Of a stretch of 64,000 nt of DNA, positions 41,923-54,954 are shown one piece after another. The translations under genes were made by a program, and so were the position numbers. This DNA comes from Poronia punctata (Eukaryota > Ascomycota > Sordariomycetes > Xylariales > Xylariaceae): the NCBI GenBank assembly GCA_022579005.1, contig MU401631.1:17440-81439 (forward strand). The letters run 5' to 3'. Numbering within the stretch: the first letter of the stretch is position 1; each line of letters opens with the position of its first letter. The notes under the pieces were generated by a model. It saw only the letters and a program-made list of their open reading frames with translations, was not told the DNA's origin and searched no databases.

Positions 41923-44721
41923 TCCAGTCATCGGGAGCTTAAGGAAGAGGTGCTTTGAGGACCGTTCTTCACACTTTGCAAAGCCCGTGGCCATCGGTAC
42001 ACCAGAAAGCCGCAGAGGGGGGTTTAGGCCCCGTGCGTTACCGTTGACTTCACCAGCTTTATAAAAAAGAAATACAAGCTGGCTTGCTTTTGGACATCGA
42101 GCCTGCCATTGACAAGAAAATAAAGAGCGTGGTCCCAATACTTGACTCGGGTATCGTCTATGGCAGTACGGCTCGAAGATACGTGTTTTCGCCTTGTCGA
42201 GGCCTGTTCAGGCATTGCCGTCCAGATAAATGCAACAAAGGCCACAAGATCACCGCACAAAAGATCCTCACCGGTGGAGAGGCGCAGTCAGGCTCGTCAG
42301 TTTTGACATTATCGCAAGTTAGCACACAGCTGTGGCCGTTTCTACAACATGACACAGAAAGCATACAAGGTTATATATTCTGGGTTAGCCTCGTAACATA
42401 CGGCTACGGCGTGGAGGCGTTTAAGGACCATGGATATAAGGGGCTGAGGACCTTGAGGAAAGACAGGCTATCACAGGTTGGCAGGCAAATGCTGGCTTCA
42501 AGTGTAGACTAGGTACATGTAGGCCTATCAAGGGTGTCTCTTGCGTTATGATTCTGTACATGTACGTATCTCGAAGCATTTTCCCATGTGTATTACCTAC
42601 CATATATATAAAGAATCACCTTAACTGTTAAGCGCAATCCAGAGCACCTTGATATTTATACGTGTATATCAAGCAATATGACTACTCGTATACAATACGA
42701 CGACGATAATACTTGTAGATACAAAGGTAAACAGGCAAAGTACTTACATAGGCAAGTAGGTAGCACTGTACCTCAACACGCACTCGGTGTCGTTGCGCAT
42801 CTCAGCTGAACTGGGCTAACTGAGCTGAGCTGAGCTGCAGTAGGTAACTTTGTTTCAATTTCAGGGCTCTCCAAAAAGAATGCTAATTGGTTGGTAAATA
42901 TTGAAATGATACGATCTGCGATAGTCGTAATTTACTCTTAGCCCATTTTGGTAGCGACAGCGGCTCTAGCGCCGCAGGGGTTGAAAGTGGCTATTTCTCA
43001 GATTGCCTTAGTGCAACAAGGGTAGGGCAGCTAGGGCGGTCCGCATCGAGAACCAATCAGATTCTAACAAACGTATTGTAGAATTAAAGCCGTCCCGCTG
43101 TTTGCTTTATGCCTGATTCTAAGACTGTTGTACCTCTTGTAAGTATTTGAACTTCAGGTAACAAAACATTCTTGCTTGCTTAGTTATTTTTCCTTCTCCA
43201 AGTACGTGGTATACATTTGCAATTCTCGTACTCTAGGTAGGATTAAAAATCATTGTTTGTGGCAATATAGGGCAATTGCGGGTAGGAACGTGTAAATTGT
43301 TAACACTTCTATTCTTTGCATACTACTTTTACTACAAGTACCTAGCAAATACTAGGCCATTTCATTACCTACCTACAATGTCATTGCTGATTGTTTAGAC
43401 ATCTTGCCGTGCGACAGTTTTGTGCTAGGTACTGTTCAACCATGAGGTCCAACGCTTTTGTAATTCACGATAGATGCAGATACCTGGGTGCCTATCTGGG
43501 AAACAGCTCTGTCATGTTTAGTACCGCTATCTGCTATTATAAGTAGCCGCGAAGCTTCAAATATATATGGCACCATAGGTATTCACATCGGTATGTGTTT
43601 ACGAGTACGAGTACACACCTCTTCCTGGTCTTCTCACATAACCTAGGGGATTAGGTAATTGGGAATGGCACAAACAGTTACGAGGAGGTAGCGCTTCCCC
43701 TGATCTGCAGTAGACCGTAAACGTTCAGGGGTGCTCCGCGTTAGATGTGGATCAAACTACGGGCCAAATTTCCTTTGTCCCTGACGCTTGCCTGTTTCGT
43801 GTGGCCCGCTCTCCACGTTGTCTCCACGCCGGCTCCACCTTGGACAACAGTAAACTGAAGAGGAAACGGAACCTTCCTTGCAGGTACCCTTTCTATACCA
43901 TTCGTCAAATCAGCGTCTACCAATGCCCAATCCTCGTTTTTCTGCCGACACCGTCACTATGACCCCTGAGGATAATCCCCTCGTCTGCCTCTTTTGGTTC
44001 CCCTCTTCGCGCTTGAACTTTTGAAGCAAACGGTACGAAATGGGTGAATGGGTCGCATGCAAGGCACAGCGCACAGAGGACACCAAGTTCAACCATTGTT
44101 CTTTCCCTTTTTCTTTCAACCTATGAGTATTCTCGTACACGTACTAGGGCTTCGTAATTTTTCGTCTTGTAACACCTGCAGCAACTCTGCACCCACTATC
44201 GTCGTGACATTCGACAGGCAGCTTCGACAGCAATTTCGATTCAATACACAAGACGATATTTTCCTGCTTTAATTCTCGAATCCGTCGTTCTCTCTCGGGG
44301 CCCAGGTTCGACCTTTGCTTCCAGCCCATTGTTAGAAAGAAGTATATCGTGCAGATCTCCTTTTGCACGCCGCAACGAAATAGACACACGCCGCGACTGT
44401 GTACCATCTGGACAATCGTGGATAAGCATTTCGGAAATATATGTTATATACGCTCATGAACGCACGGATACGAAACCGACGACTATTCAGCCTGGTTGGA
44501 CCGGTTATACACTTTTTGAGTAACAACTTGGTCGCTGTCGACATAACTAGAAAACCAGTGGTGCACCAAACATACACCTCGGCACTAGTTCACGCAGTGT
44601 TTGTGTTATTTACCATCAGCTGAAAGGTTGAGTAAGGCTATTGCCGCCGTTGAGACGCTGCGCCGTCGAACTGCAGAAGAAATATCGATCTCTAGAAGAC
44701 AATTCACAACCGAGCGGAATC
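41923..44721. other. 2.8-kb spacer
   Basis: No supported gene. A 142-codon frame at 42084-42512 has no recognisable domain. A GAGCT repeat lies near 42818-42840, and TACGAGTA copies at 42683, 43600 and 43606. The last 600 bases are CT-rich and contain several short upstream ATGs; they probably form the promoter and leader of the next gene. Confidence 0.55.
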
Positions 44722-46827
44722 ATGGTTTCTTTCTTTGGCTTGAAGATTGGTGGTGAGAAGAAGAAGTAAGTAGGCTGAAAAAGCAGACTTTGTGATGTGT
44801 ACGACGATGGATCTCTAACAGAACGAGCGCTCAGATCTCCCAAGGGGCTTCAGATCTCTGCTCCCCAGCCCCAAAATACCGACTTCACCAGTCCTGGGAA
44901 CCAGTTAGATATCGAAAATGGGATCAATGCTCCTTTCGAGTCCATCCCTCCACTTACACGGCGGAATTCTGCCAAATCAACTATGTCGAGGAAGGGCAAG
45001 CTCATGGGCTTGAAGCTACCCCCTTTTGCCTCGAATAAATTCAGCTCGAGTCTAGTAGACCTACCGAAACCACCTGGGTTGAAGCATCATGCGTCAAATC
45101 CAAGTATTGGCCGCCGTTGGAAGGGCGACTCGTCTTCGAGCGTAGGCCTGGCGCCTCCGTCTGGTTTCCATTTGCTAGCTCGGCCGAGCACGTCTGATGA
45201 TAGAAGCAAGAAATGGGCGAGCCCCCTGGACATACGACTCTCCCGGAACTCGTCCAAACAGAGTCTCGACAAGCCGACGACGCCGTCTTTCCCGGATCAG
45301 GACGGTATACATCTTGGCACACCAACGAGTGCAACAACAACAACGCCTAAGTCTCCACTTGGCCAGTATGAACTGAAATTGGATCTCCCGAGCGATGTGT
45401 CAACATTTGCGGATTTTGGGAATTTCACCGAGATTGTTCAGGCACCTGCGCCGCTCCGTATCAAGAAACAACCCTCTACGAGAGGATTAAACGAAACGCA
45501 GACAGAGGAACGTTCGGACCGGAAGCCCCCCACTCCACCACAGTCGATCGACGATAGAGACGCCGCACTCGGTACAGTACCGGACCTTTCCAATGTCTCA
45601 ACCGACAAGGCGCGCGAGGAGAGTGAAGATAGTATTCCGCAGGGACTTGAGGAACTCCAAAACGCCATATCAAATTTTGGTCCGACTTCATTGCCTTCGC
45701 CGTCGACTACACCTCGAGGAAGTGAGGATAAAACACCAGCTACCACTTCACCTCCAAGGCCCGTCTCGCCGCCCCCCCCAAGCAGCAAGCCCCGGCCAGT
45801 AATTCAAAACGTGCGGGCGAAGCGTGATACACTCACTGTCAATCCACAGCGCCGACGTAGTCTGCAAATGAAGATCGAGGCAGCCGAGGCCGGTACTTTG
45901 CCTCCTTTGTCCCAAATCTCACGGCCGAAGACGTCGAACGGCGGACGCTCCTTGCCACGGCCGCCGGCCCTGAACCTAAATACTTCTCTTGGTATAAGCG
46001 CAGCTGACCGTGACGGTCCACGAAGTGCACCCTTTCCACCCAACCCATCCCGGTCCTTCACTCCTACAGGTCTCAAGGCCCCGGTAAGATCGCATACCGT
46101 AGTGCAGGGACGGTCCAACCCCTCTGCCCAGGTCGATGAATTCAAAGAGGTCGACTCTACACCGCCCTCTCCGGCAGGCTCATCCGTCTACGACGATGTA
46201 GATTATCCTCCCTCGCCCGAGAGCCCGGGCCCATTAATTCCACTCACTGGCCCTTTGGCGAGTCCCCGCTTCCCGCCCTCGTCGCACTTTTCCGCCTCGG
46301 ATTCGGCTAGCTCCATATTTCCCTGGAAGGAAGAAAGGCGTAGCAACCGCAGTCTGTCGCCATCCGTCCCATTAGTCCCACCACGCTCCACCAAGCGCAA
46401 TGCTCCCACGCCCGATTCGAGCTATTGGCCGCTGCCATCGCCCATCGTGCCTGCTGCCGATCGTGCCACCGCCTCTCCCTCCCCTGCGGAATCCAGGCTA
46501 CGCTCAGAGTCGGAATCATCATCTGCCTACGAGCCCCTTGCACCACCACGGATTCCGTCTGCGCGAAGTGGCGCGGAATCTCCTACTATGCGATCTTTTA
46601 GCCGTCCATGGACTCCGACCGTGGGAATAAATGAATTCACGTCTCCCTTGAAACGAGCCGAGACTGCTGGCCCATTGGCCGGGCCCAGCGCAGAAGGAGA
46701 AATCGTGGGTGGACTCCGACCTCCCCCACGATCGTCAACCGTGAAGACGCCCAAGACTGCGTCCGTGGCTAGCAGATACCCGTCTTCGCGGGCAGCGGCG
46801 GGAGATTCGGGCGGCGGATTCATATAA
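44722..46827 (+). CDS. Ser/Pro-rich protein of unknown function
   Basis: Exons 44722-44765 and 44835-46827, giving 678 residues. The tiny first exon encodes MVSFFGLKIGGEKK; its join to SPKGLQ uses acceptor CTCAG at 44830-44834 (the nearer ACAG at 44818-44821 would break frame). No enzyme domain is visible. The sequence is rich in Ser, Pro and Arg, with repeated PPSP, PPRS and RPxTS-like stretches, and looks disordered throughout. The FFGLK...GGEKKK start and segments such as RKGKLMGLKLPPF have a conserved feel, but I do not recognise a named family. It may be a phosphorylated scaffold or cortex protein; that is a guess from composition only. It converges on the SLC35F-type gene. Confidence 0.75.
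44766..44834 (+). other. Intron 1 of the Ser/Pro-rich gene
   Basis: 69 nt, donor GTAAGT, branch CTAAC at 44815-44819, acceptor CAG at 44832-44834. Frame is kept only with this acceptor. Confidence 0.75.
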
Positions 46828-47544
46828 AGACCCATTTGGACTGTCGAATCTACATTTATATTGGGAATTTGGGCAACATTCTCACCCTCATCTTTATCCC
46901 CGTTATCGTCCTGGGAATGCTTAGAAGGTCGGGGGACGGAAAATATTGTCTAATGTCTAAAAATATGATGAGGTGGTCTTGTCCGTTTGTTAGCTGTCAA
47001 AGATACCATTTGGATTTTTACTATGTTTTCTATCATGATCAGATATTTTGTCGTGTTATTCTCTTGAATGACCAGGCTATATTGAACGAGTGTGCTGTCA
47101 CAACCAGGTCAGTCCAATATTTTCTGGTTCAGGATATGATGAGATATGCCTTTCTGCCTCTTATCTTCTTTTTAGCCAGAATTTCGTATGGCAGAGGGCG
47201 TGGTTACCTAAGGCAAGTAGGTTCGGTTGGTAATAATCTAGATGAATCACAGACCAACTGCCTATGTTAAATAAGTCTTGCATGGCAGACGACGATATGG
47301 CAGCAGAAGGCCAGTAAGTGGTTTACAACTGTGTGTTTTTATTTTTTCTATTTTCTATTTATACCCTTTAACTTCCTACAGGTACGGTTGGTAGGAGTTG
47401 ATGGTATGCATGTTCATTTTTTAAACAACACCTTAACCCTCGAGGCCTTTTTTTTGTTTTCGCTCGACGGACGGACGGTTGGCAAGCATATCCAAAAAGA
47501 TGTTATAAACCAAAAGAAACCAACGTTTATTCGTCTAGACCTAG
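46828..47544. other. Convergent spacer, two 3' UTRs
   Basis: 717 bp between two convergent genes. T-rich with no domain-bearing frame; the frames at 46836-47270 and 47331-47618 are chance openings in T-rich UTR-like sequence. Confidence 0.6.
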
Positions 47545-48849
47545 CTAGACTTGTCGCTCCGCAGTCTCCACCATATCCCCATCCCCGGCAACCAAGCCGG
47601 CACGGCGGGCGGCGTTAATGGCCTTTAACTTGGCAGTGCCGATACCGGCGACCCCGCCCTCCTGGGCCTCTCCCAGCCAGGGCTTCTTGGAGTCGCCCAG
47701 CATGCTCCCGGCAAGGAAGTACGTCAGCTGGCCGACGATGATGAGGACGAAGGCGATGGGGTAGAGGAAGTGGACGGTGTAGCCGAAGACGCGGACGCCG
47801 ATGATGGTGCCCCAGAAATTGCCCGTCAGGAGGGAGATGTTGAAGAAGGCGGCGGACGCGATGCGCAGGATGTAAGGGACGACCGAGTAGAAGAGCGTGA
47901 GCGCGAGCGTGTACCCGACGATGTACCCGATGACGGCGGGCGAGAAGTTGGCGTGTTGCAGGCTGTGTCTGTCGAAGATGGCGGCCTGGACGCCGTTGAT
48001 GAAGATGCCGAAGAAGCCGAGGAAGCCGAGGACTTCGTAGGCGGGCCGGCGACTGACGAACCACTCCTCAAAGGTATTGGTTAGGCCGTAGAGCGTGGCG
48101 CCTAGGAGGGCGAACAGGTCGCCTTTGAGGAGGTTCTTGGCCGGCCCGCCGTTGGTGCCCTGGATGTGGTCGCTGGCTAGCAGGATGCCGGTGCCGCCGA
48201 CGCAGATGAGGATGCCGACGATCTGGAAGACCTTGTAGCGCACGCGGAGCAGGAGGAACGAGACGGTTACGACGACCACGATGGCCCAGAAGTTGATGAG
48301 CTGCGCCGATAGGATGTTGGTGTCGTTGTAGGCCAGCACGGTGAAGTAGTTGCCCTCGACGTCGCAGAAGCTGAGGATGAAATACTTCCACCCGTCGCGC
48401 AGCAGGATGCCGCCCACCTTCCGGAACCCGTACGTGTACAGCATGTACGTGAAGTAGATGAGCGTTAGCAACACGTAATTGAAGAAGGTCTGGAACGCCG
48501 GGATCGACGTGTTGTGCTGTACCAGCAGCGACGAGAACGTGTTCGTCGTGGTGATGGCTAGCGCTAGCACCTGTCCGATGAAGAGAATGATCCAGAAGTC
48601 CGAGGTGGCTAGGTACGAGTACCAGTGAGCCTTCTTCCCCTCGAGTTCCTGCAACGCCTGGCCCACTGCCTCGTCGACGCGGGGAGGGGAAGAGGGACGG
48701 GAAGGAGGAGGGGAAGTAGTCCCATAGTCACGGGTGCGGCTATGGCTGTCGTTGGACGTCGTGGCCGTGATCTCGACGGTATTGGTCGGCAATGTAGACG
48801 ACTGATCGTCGCCTGGTTTGCGTCCCGTGGATCGTGTTCTGTCTGCCAT
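47545..48849 (-). CDS. SLC35F1/F2-type (DUF914) membrane transporter
   Basis: 434 residues from the ATG at 48849; the frame is open to 48969, which would add 40 residues, but that extension is unlike a transporter N-terminus and may be leader. About ten membrane segments run from the WIILFIGQVLALAITTTNTF segment to FVLIIVGQLTYFLAGS, with internal ISAQ/N-F-W-type loop segments typical of the drug/metabolite-transporter fold. Fungal and animal SLC35F1/2 proteins share the NYFTVLAYN, GATLYGLTNTFEEW and FFNISLLTGNFWG segments. Substrates are not established for most members. The N-terminal 70 residues are Ser/Thr/Pro-rich and cytoplasmic. The gene has high GC at third positions and no intron. Confidence 0.9.
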   Translation of the reverse strand: MADRTRSTGRKPGDDQSSTLPTNTVEITATTSNDSHSRTRDYGTTSPPPSRPSSPPRVDEAVGQALQELEGKKAHWYSYLATSDFWIILFIGQVLALAITTTNTFSSLLVQHNTSIPAFQTFFNYVLLTLIYFTYMLYTYGFRKVGGILLRDGWKYFILSFCDVEGNYFTVLAYNDTNILSAQLINFWAIVVVVTVSFLLLRVRYKVFQIVGILICVGGTGILLASDHIQGTNGGPAKNLLKGDLFALLGATLYGLTNTFEEWFVSRRPAYEVLGFLGFFGIFINGVQAAIFDRHSLQHANFSPAVIGYIVGYTLALTLFYSVVPYILRIASAAFFNISLLTGNFWGTIIGVRVFGYTVHFLYPIAFVLIIVGQLTYFLAGSMLGDSKKPWLGEAQEGGVAGIGTAKLKAINAARRAGLVAGDGDMVETAERQV

Positions 48850-51800
48850 TTCGGATTGTCGGACAGGAATGTAGCCTTGGCCTAGCTGCGAAGAAGAAGA
48901 CTTTCTGACTGTTACAAAAAGGCCCTGAAAAGACGGGACGAATGAAGTTGCACGACCAATGAGTGTCATGAATTTACCGGTTTTCGTTGCCGGAGAGAGT
49001 GACCAGATCTGTCTACCGAGCTGACGTCGATGTTCTGAGAATGGCTTGAAGGCTCAGGATCAAACGAACGACCAGAAAAGTAGATTTCTGCTGTTGTTTG
49101 GACAAGGTAAGAATTCCAACGAGTACTAGTAAGTCTTTCTTACAACTCTCCAAGCAAGCGCAAAGACTTTGAAGTCGCTTGCTGCTACACACAAGCTGTT
49201 CACATGCGCTTCGCGAACGCGACGTTTTCTTCTCTGCCTTGCTTCCGTATCCGTATCGCAGGCGAAGAGGTCAGACGGTTAACTCGCCCAAAGACTCAAA
49301 GAGGATGACGCGCCTTCCGGTTTGACAGCTGAGTATCCGGGAAAGAGAGTGAAACCTGGACATGCACTGACCATGCAACTGTAGGATACTCGTAAACCCT
49401 CAGCATATGCAGTCGAAAACTCTTGGCTACAAGTAGGTTAGTCCGATATCAAAAGCTCTATGTACTAGTATTACTTCGTAGGACAGAGAAAACAGCTCTT
49501 AGTAGTTAGTTTTTACATAAGAATGCTGACTTTGGCCTGCTGATTAATACCAGTTCCCAACGAGAGAAATTTGAAAATGGGGTGTGAAAATCGCTGAATC
49601 ACGATTATTTCCCACGCTCGGTTGCGAAAGGGCTGAGAAGCTGTGATTAAGAGGGCAAAAATCCATTTGACGGCGCTCGCCGCCTTTCGAAGACGTCGAG
49701 AAGACATGGATGCATGGCCTTCTGAATCGGGACCAAAGGGACTAGGCTGGATGTGGGGTCATTAAAATCTAGGCATCAGAGAAACCCAAATTTGGTTGGG
49801 TTGCTTGAATCGACTCAATGCCGCCTACCGCTACAAGCCACAGTAAGCCACGACTCACCCCGCTAGGTCAGGTACGGTACTGGGCCACTCTAGGTAGGGT
49901 TCGACACACCGGCACGCGGGACACAGCTTGTATGTGTATCACCTAACCTACATACATACCCAGTCGTTATATCCAAGTCCCTCACAATGATACGAACCCC
50001 TAAACAGAGATATAGTCGCCAATACAAACATCAAGTGGTTGTGATCAGGACCTAGACATCCGATTGTCCGTGGAACCTAATCCACCACAAAGGTATTGGG
50101 CCTCGCGACTCATCAGCGCAGCATACCTATCTACTTACCCAGAGCTTACCAACCCCCGCGTTTTGGTACTACGGCACGGCCAGGGATTATTTGGTCCTAT
50201 AATACGGTGCTGATCGGGACATTGTCCCATGGACATAGCAGGCCATAAGGTAGGGACAGCGTTGGGTGTCAAGAGGTCATCTTACCACACAGAGCCGAGG
50301 CGTAGCCGACGAAAAGGGGCCGTCACTAGTTCTGCATACCCTTGGCTAGACATTTGTAACCTATGTTAGTCCAGCGCCCACAATACAAATGGTAAACTGC
50401 GAACCGAGTAACGTGGGATTATCTTTATAACCCAGTGGGCTTGAGATACTGTATATAATAAGGGCAACACGCTTTTAGCGGAATGGTAAGACGCTATCTA
50501 GAGAGGGGATACTTAGGGTAGCGTAGGTGCTTTATAAGCCTGAGCGAACTGAAGAGTCTCCGGATACTTGGGAAAGCACCGAATACTATGGTGGGGTAAA
50601 GCTGAGCACCGTCACATCTGCAGTGGCGCTGCGAGTGCTTGCATCCCTTCACTTCTTGAGAGGCCACAGATTGGTTCAGCGGTGCACTGTGAGGCGTACG
50701 TCATACAGTTACTACTAGGTATGTATGGAATTAGGTAGCGGCTGCTTTCGAACGAGACTCCGCTGGCGAGAACCAAACGTAAGCAATATTTTGTTTGAGC
50801 CGACTCGACTATGAAAAATACGGCCTTGAAAACATTGCCAAATATGGATAGGTTATTTTGTAAACTTCGCCGTACTATGTGAAATGCATGGCCGAGTTAA
50901 ATCGAGTCTAAAATGCCTGGAAATGGCCCTAGGCTGGTCAAGTATCAAGGGATGTTGGGTGAACAGACGTGCCGAAAGTCTGTGTGGCGGGTGTAACTTT
51001 GGCCGAACCCAGAATTTTCAAGCATACAAGCATTGGCTGGGAACTGGCCGTGAGAAGTAACCCCCTTACTGGACAAAAGACTCGGGACGATGGTTATTTG
51101 TGCATATCAGCATACGTGGACCAAGGCAGCTGCAAGCTGCATGCATATACGTTGCCTGCAGCTCCCGAGCGAGAGCCCGGCTCTATGGCTCGGTTGATGG
51201 TATAGGGTTGTCTTTCCAACTATGCTTGTACGTGCGTGGGTGGAGTTGACATCGGCGGCATATGACCTTCTTTTGTTGTGTGTCCAGAGGCTAACGCGGC
51301 TCGGGCGTACCTGGGTACGGGTAGGACAAGCCGACTCTGCGTACTGCGGCCTTCTCGGCGCTGAATGGCAGTGGAATAGTGCGTCTATATGGTCGAGGGT
51401 GGACTTCGACCCTCTAAGCCTTTATTTTCCAGCGTCGAACAAAGACCCCTTTGTCCATACTCCATAACGGCATTTCATTTCCGAGATAGGCACCCAGTCC
51501 TACCCCGAACAGTCTGTGGCCATGCACGAATCGTGCGCCGAGGTAGGCTTAAAGGGCAAACGGAATATGCACTGCTATTGGTGTGATCAAAGACTTGAGT
51601 AGCATATCCCAAGATCAAAGCCTCGCGAGCTCTTGCCGAGGAGAGGGCGGCATAGTACGACTTAGGGGGGTTGCAAGGTGGCCGTTCAAGGCCCTGTACG
51701 GGTTGGGACAGATCAATAAAAAGAACTAGCGGTAGAATATGCGATGTCTGGTGGTTACTCTTGTCAATATTCAGCAGCGCCACGGGAGGTGGTTTCCACT

Positions 51801-54800
51801 TTAGGAAGTTCAGTTAACAGTGTTTTCTAGGAGCAGCCCAACCGTAATCCTACCTGTTCGCATTTCTTCTGAGATGTCGATTCGCTCTGTATTTTCATCA
51901 GCACATTTGTTATTAGGAGAAAGGAGGCCGACTAGTCTATGCCTCCATGCAATGCGGGATGAGCATCAACGAGGTATTGGCCTTTGTACCGACGCAGGCA
52001 TCTGTAGGTAGTTGATGCCGATTTGATAGTGTAATTACGACCCTGGAAATTGACGTGACCGAGGGAGTCCAGGATACCTATTAATAGGTATTACCTACTT
52101 ATATTCCGGACGTAGTAGCTAACCCAGGGGCCTAGGTGTTGGCCTTCGTCACATCAAAAATAACCTAGGCTAGCGGAGTCGGACCCGGAGGCTAAATAGG
52201 GCTATCCTATGAGGCATGAGACGTCTGACTATACGTAGATCAAGTCCGATATGAGCGGAGATGATTGCTTTCGAGTCGACAAAAACCAAGAGAGAAATGG
52301 TCACCCCCACGATGCAGGAGTTGGGTTAGGTCCGATTACAGATGCACCAAGCTGGAGACCTAGCGTGCTTTAGCGTGCATGGGAAATTTGGAAGCCCTAT
52401 TCTGGCTTGCGCCTTCTACGTACATGTACATACAAGCAAGCACGCACGAGTACTCGTACAGCAAAGAGGTAGGTACCTAGGTTAAACCAAAAGAACCGAA
52501 GATTGCCTGATAATGACACTGATGTTGTAGGTAGGGTTTATGTTCGCTGTAACGCAAAATATTGAAGCAACGGCTGGCTAAATGGAGGAACTGTCTAGCG
52601 TGATAGCTACATCCATGAAATAATAGATACAATTCTACACGTATGTGTGTAATGTAGGTTGCAGGCTATCGCCGAAACGAGGCTATGAAATTTGGCTACG
52701 CATACCAGTCGAAGCGATGTCGGACAATAACTAGGTATCAGATTGTGGTCCTGCCAAGAGCTACAACCGTTCAAATCGTTGGAAGGCCGTAACCAGATAC
52801 CTAGGTACAGCTACGGGTTACGTGTAGCTATTGTACACAGAGGTAGCAAGTTACGATACAGGCACGACAGGTATGTCGAGCGCCACAACAACCATGGTTC
52901 CTAGGATACGGAGTGTTGGTATGTATAATTCGAGAGACCTGGCCGATTGGAATTTGGGACAAGCAGTGCTAAACTTGCATAACCTTTACAGGATGCCGTT
53001 GATCCGATATTGCTACACCAGAGCAAGGAGCAGTTATTTCCCAAGCTGTAGTATCTTCCACGCTAAAGGTGAATAGGGTAGCTATATGCTATTCTCATCC
53101 TGTAGACACGGGGAGCTCCAGTTTTCCGAGTAACCCTGAGGCTGGCCACATCCTGAGCCACAGCATGCGTGAGAGTTCATATCATCCTGGAGTTGCTCTA
53201 ATAAATTAAAGGCTTTGCGAAAGAGAGGCGGAGCCCCGGGAATTGATCTACCTAGGCCTCACATAGCGGTGGCATCTTTCCCGTGGCGAGCAGGGGACGC
53301 AAGTGTAGAAAACAAGGCCGATAATGGAGCCGCTCGGCACTTAGATCCCGAACAGCGCGCCCTGTGATAAGGATGGGTATGGAGCGGGCCGCCGCAAGGA
53401 TGACGGAGCCGACAGCAAAAGCAGAGAGGCCGGATGGCGCAGGCCTTGTCCGGTACGCGGAATAGGTAGTGGGAAACGGCGACGGGTGTTTAGTAATACG
53501 AGTAGGTACCTAACCTCGTAGGCGGGTTGGTCAGCTTTGCGTAGACTTTTTGGTAAATGTTGCAGGTGTTGCAGGATGGGTAAAAGTGTGGCTAGGTTCC
53601 CCACTACGAGTATGTACGTTTCTCATAGGCAAGTACCTACCTAAAAATACAGTACGGTAATTCAAAGGGTGCAGGTGCCCCCAACATCTCATCTCCCAGA
53701 ATATAACCTATTACAAGGACCGATGCGCTGCCTAACCTAGCAGGGTGGCCCTACCTACCCGTATGTGCGTCTTGTACTCGTAGCCTACCGTACTACTTAT
53801 ATCTATTGTTTTGCTACCCTGTTAAAATGAGCATTTTAAGTAGGTGTTGTTTTGGTTTTTTTCTTTTTTTGTCAAGTTTATTATATAGTTTAACGGTTGG
53901 GAGCTCAAACTGCTAACCTAACCTTAGGCAAATACTGGCCGCCAGTCAGTAATATTCTGTCCCCGTGGTTACCTTAGGTTACTTGTACCTACTCAACCTA
54001 CATGTAGACAGGTACAAGTGCTCATAATTAAAGTGACCCCGTTTGCTATGCAAAGGGGGTTTCCACGAGTGGATCCGCTAGCGCCTGTTACTATTACTAC
54101 TGCGACGTCTCCTGTACCTAGAGAGATAGTAAATTGGCTTTTGTATACGTACAGCAGTAGGATTTTCCCCATTTCCGTGTCGCCTCCCCTTTTCCCTCTC
54201 TGTTTCTCTCTCTCACCCGCACTCGAGACCCTTGCCGTGTTTTGCTGAAGAAGTGTTTGAGTGTGCATGCGCGTGTGTTGCATAGAGCTGTCCCTGTTGT
54301 TATTTTTTAGCCCCTTTTATTTCTCAACCTTCAAACCATCCGCGAGAGCTTCTGGCACGCTTCGTGTCTCAAACACATCATACCTGGACTAGAAACTCTA
54401 TCTATCAGTGAGTAGAACCCGAGAGACATGTTCGTTCCCTCCCCAGTATCCCTTGCCAGCTTTCCCTAGTCCCATCAGGCCGATTACACCCCCGGAGGCT
54501 GGCGCTATTCGAAGTGACGAAGAGGGATTTCGGATGCGAATATCAACTGGCAAGAATTTTTTGGTTTGTGTTTATGCTCTCCTGGCGGCGGCCGAGGAAG
54601 AACTTGTCGGCGGGCGTCGTTCGAAGAGAACATGAAAAGACTGGGTCAATGTTGCAGCGATATTTATTCGTGGGCGACGTTGGACATCGCCTAGCACATG
54701 ATTAACGAGGGCAAATGAACCGTGGAGGCTGGGCCCCAGCGGTTTTCTTTCGGCATTGCCCCCGGGCTTGTTAACCCCCATCTTCACCGCCAAATACCGT

Positions 54801-54954
54801 TTGCTGTTTGGCATGAGAATTTTAAGCACTCAACTAACATGGTTTCCAAATAGCTGTACCACGTTTCCCTACGCTAAAAACATACTCGCTTTCATCCACG
54901 TCCTAGCCGTCCTATTCCGATCTCCAGGCTATTGAACCATTCCGCTGAACAACA
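48850..54954. other. 6.1-kb divergent spacer
   Basis: No supported gene. Small frames such as 50969-51205, 51222-51467 and 52831-53076 lack domains. TACGAGTA copies lie at 52451, 53497, 53605 and 53775. A short match to a tRNA A box at 50476-50487 lacks a B box. The end (about 54300-54954) is CT-rich and should be the promoter and leader of the next gene. Confidence 0.55.

Noticed and set aside
42084..42512. 142-codon frame after the sirtuin
   Set aside because: Non-ATG start, no domain, in presumed 3' or spacer DNA.
47615..48391. Arg/His/Pro-rich frames overlapping the SLC35F-type gene
   Set aside because: Frame shadows caused by high GC at third codon positions of the transporter.
50476..50487. 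tRNA A-box-like TAGCGGAATGGT
   Set aside because: No B box or foldable cloverleaf follows within 80 bases.
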